In this document: one piece after another, positions 62,101 through 64,000 of the stretch
Numbering within the stretch: position 1 is the first letter of the stretch
How the letters are laid out: every line of letters begins with the position of its first letter
NCBI GenBank assembly: GCA_009823395.1
Contig: CM020509.1
Location: 14,969,501 to 15,033,500, forward strand
Source of the DNA: Thamnaconus septentrionalis
Lineage: Eukaryota; Chordata; Actinopteri; Tetraodontiformes; Monacanthidae
Direction of reading: 5' to 3'
DNA: 64,000 nucleotides
The notes under the pieces: model-generated
The model's input: the letters and a program-made list of their open reading frames with translations, nothing else
What the model was told of the DNA's origin: nothing
Databases searched by the model: none
Translations under genes and position numbers: made by a program

Positions 62101-64000
62101 GTATGTAACGCTTTGTATTGTTTTGTTTGAACGTGCTGCGCCAATAAAAATGTCCTGATAAAGATCAAATGCAAAAGTACAAAGCACGGAGCTCAACACA
62201 GGGTGAATAAAAACGGCGACAGGTGCCATAAATTTGTGGCATAGAAAGGAAACACTCAGCTCCAATTATGTCCCAGTGTGCTACTGATCCTGGAGGAAAT
62301 ACCGCTCCAGCTTTTGGAGACTTCTGAGTCTGAAGTTCGGCTTTCACATGTGGTCCCTGGCTAATTTCTGGTTCTGCTGCGAAGATTATAGTCAACCACT
62401 TTAGACTGCCACTCTTTGGAGTCTCAGGGTTCGTAAAGTCCGCTGTGGCCGAGGGTCATGTGCACGGAACTGACGGGACTTCACACGCTTGACCTCCCAG
62501 CAGTTGCTGGTCACTGGCAGTCTCGGTGCTGTAGCATTTCTGTTTGCACGTGTCGGCCCTCTGGCCAGAATCAGAGCCAGGGAAGATGTCCCTGGCTCTG
62601 TGACTTCACAGTGACTTTAGTCTGAACTGTGAAGTCACATCTCATCCGACTTTTATTCATTTCATTCAAATGCGCCACACGCCACCAATCTGCATCTGAA
62701 GGAGGCGGGACCTGGAAAAATCACATGATGCTCGAGATAAAACAAGCGTGCATTGCAATGGCATCAGTGGACAGGAAGTGAAACTTTCTGTCGGCTACAT
62801 TTGCACAACTACCTAAAATTTGCCACGCAAACACTGACGCGTGGCACCCACGCGCACTTGCACAAACACTGTTCTGCTTGTAACATTTCCTTCTGTGCAT
62901 CTGTGTGTCACATCATCAACAAATAAAACATAAAAGCAAAAACTCAGAATTGAGCATTAAGACCTGCAGAGTGAATGTGACCTTGGAGTCACCTTGCTCC
63001 TGACCAGCTGCCCTCAAAGTCAGTTTCAGGCTTGTCCCCCAAATGAAACTAGTCAACTTCACTTTAGAGTTCTAATTTAAAAGCTTCTTCAAGGATATCC
63101 TTGACTCCCACGATTGGATCTCTGGCCTTTAATCAATTTGATGCTAGCTGTTCCATGGGGGCAGCGGTCAACACTTAATCAAAGACGTCCGTACACAGTA
63201 TTTAGTTTAAATTGAGTGGATGATTCCTCATCTGCTGTGGAGTCCCAGTACAAATAAAGTGTGCAAATAAACAGAGAGAATCTCTATGGCGCAGAGCGTG
63301 TTCAGTTACACTGTAACCTTGGTTCTCCGAGATGAGCCGGCGGCTGCTCCAGACTGCATTCCCAACAAGGGGAACTAGAGACTCGGCGTGCATGGCTGTA
63401 CATTATAATGAGGCAAAGGGTGTTTTTTTATTTTTTTATTTTTCAAAGGCCTGGCACTCTGAAACATAATCAAGATCGTCCTGCTCCCTCCTGCTTCGAC
63501 TCAGCCTCTGGGGAAATTAAAGTGTACTGAATAAACAATTAGCAACTCCCATTTGGAATATCACCATCACTGGACTAGCAGGATGCAGAACAAACTTCCA
63601 TCATGTTTTTATCAGGTACTTCTGGTTAAAAAAAAAGTTTAGTTTTCTCTTGGAAAACTACAGTTTCTGTACAGATTCATAGCCTTGTCTCTGCAATGAA
63701 GATGATTTGAGACTATGTAAAATTTTGGGGTTGTCTGAAAATCCCCCCCACACACACACTATATATTGATGATGTTACTGACAATCAGGAAAAAACACCA
63801 CAGACTTATGGCTACAATCAAACAGGAAATAAAATAAAATAATATAAAATAAAATCCTCCTCTCTGAATCAGAACAGACACAAAGGATCAAGGACTCGTC
63901 GTTTCACACTCTCACGTCGTAGAGCCTCAGATTCGCTCCACTGTTTTCCCCAACCAAGGGCCTGCAGCTGCTAACAATATTACATCCTATAATAAAACTT
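59101..64000. other. Intergenic, no gene seen
   Basis: Contains (CA)n near 60108-60129 and a pair of adjacent perfect hairpins at 62572-62639. No supported exon up to the window end. Confidence 0.4.
62572..62639. repeat. Two adjacent perfect hairpins
   Basis: First stem: CAGAGCCAGGGA at 62572-62583 pairs exactly with 62589-62600 (5-nt loop). Second stem: TGTGACTTCACAG at 62599-62611 pairs exactly with 62627-62639 (15-nt loop). They share two bases. Confidence 0.85.

Noticed and set aside
1..64000. tRNA, rRNA or CRISPR-like arrays
   Set aside because: No TPsiC-type GGTTCGAATCC box, rRNA signature or regularly spaced identical repeats were seen on either strand by eye.

Overview
The window looks like teleost nuclear DNA, probably from a percomorph. 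It has short GT-AG introns, many dinucleotide and trinucleotide microsatellites, fish-type small DNA transposons and a decayed L2-like LINE. The genes lie in the first 30 kb. From about 29.7 kb to 64 kb I see no credible exon, only repeats, hairpins, a GC-rich stretch and some stretches that read like conserved non-coding DNA.

The gene-bearing part is a small cluster with an inflammatory and metabolic flavour. Two near-identical plus-strand copies (24-3541 and 16884-20397) encode an unusual fusion protein. It has three consecutive modules resembling the bacterial and fungal acetate/succinate transporters (SatP/YaaH/GPR1/FUN34, the AceTr family), followed by a YrdC/Sua5 threonylcarbamoyl-AMP synthase-like domain. 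The reconstructed length is about 885 residues in 10 coding exons. Between the copies, on the minus strand, lie an intact PhyH-family Fe(II)/2-oxoglutarate dioxygenase (4868-6126, 260 residues) and acod1/irg1 (13760-15992, about 474 residues), the cis-aconitate decarboxylase that makes itaconate. acod1 and fusion copy 2 are divergently transcribed from a compact shared promoter, with predicted start sites about 160 bp apart. Downstream on the minus strand is a seven-exon TNIP/ABIN-family gene (23095-29688, 394 residues), whose relatives restrain NF-kB signalling.

Itaconate is methylenesuccinate and AceTr proteins carry succinate and acetate, so a divergent acod1/AceTr pair suggests an itaconate or C4/C5-dicarboxylate transport unit. 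This is inference, but it is the most interesting idea in the window.

The duplication history is layered. Copies 1 and 2 are nearly identical over about 4 kb, introns included, then identity drops abruptly in the 3' flank. A third, much older and broken copy of the 3' end, with a scrap of the dioxygenase gene, sits at about 21688-22110. Each main copy carries one frameshift in a C homopolymer, at different places. Each copy is intact where the other is broken, so the breaks could be assembly errors or recent reciprocal damage.

Between the dioxygenase and acod1 (6.8-10.9 kb) lies a degenerate tandem array of roughly 1.25-1.45 kb units. It is interrupted by a 785-bp element with 157-bp inverted ends. 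Other mobile elements are three hAT-like copies of one non-autonomous family (24128, 31691, 34369), two further inverted-repeat elements (41726, 48307) and the LINE relic at about 58540-59100.
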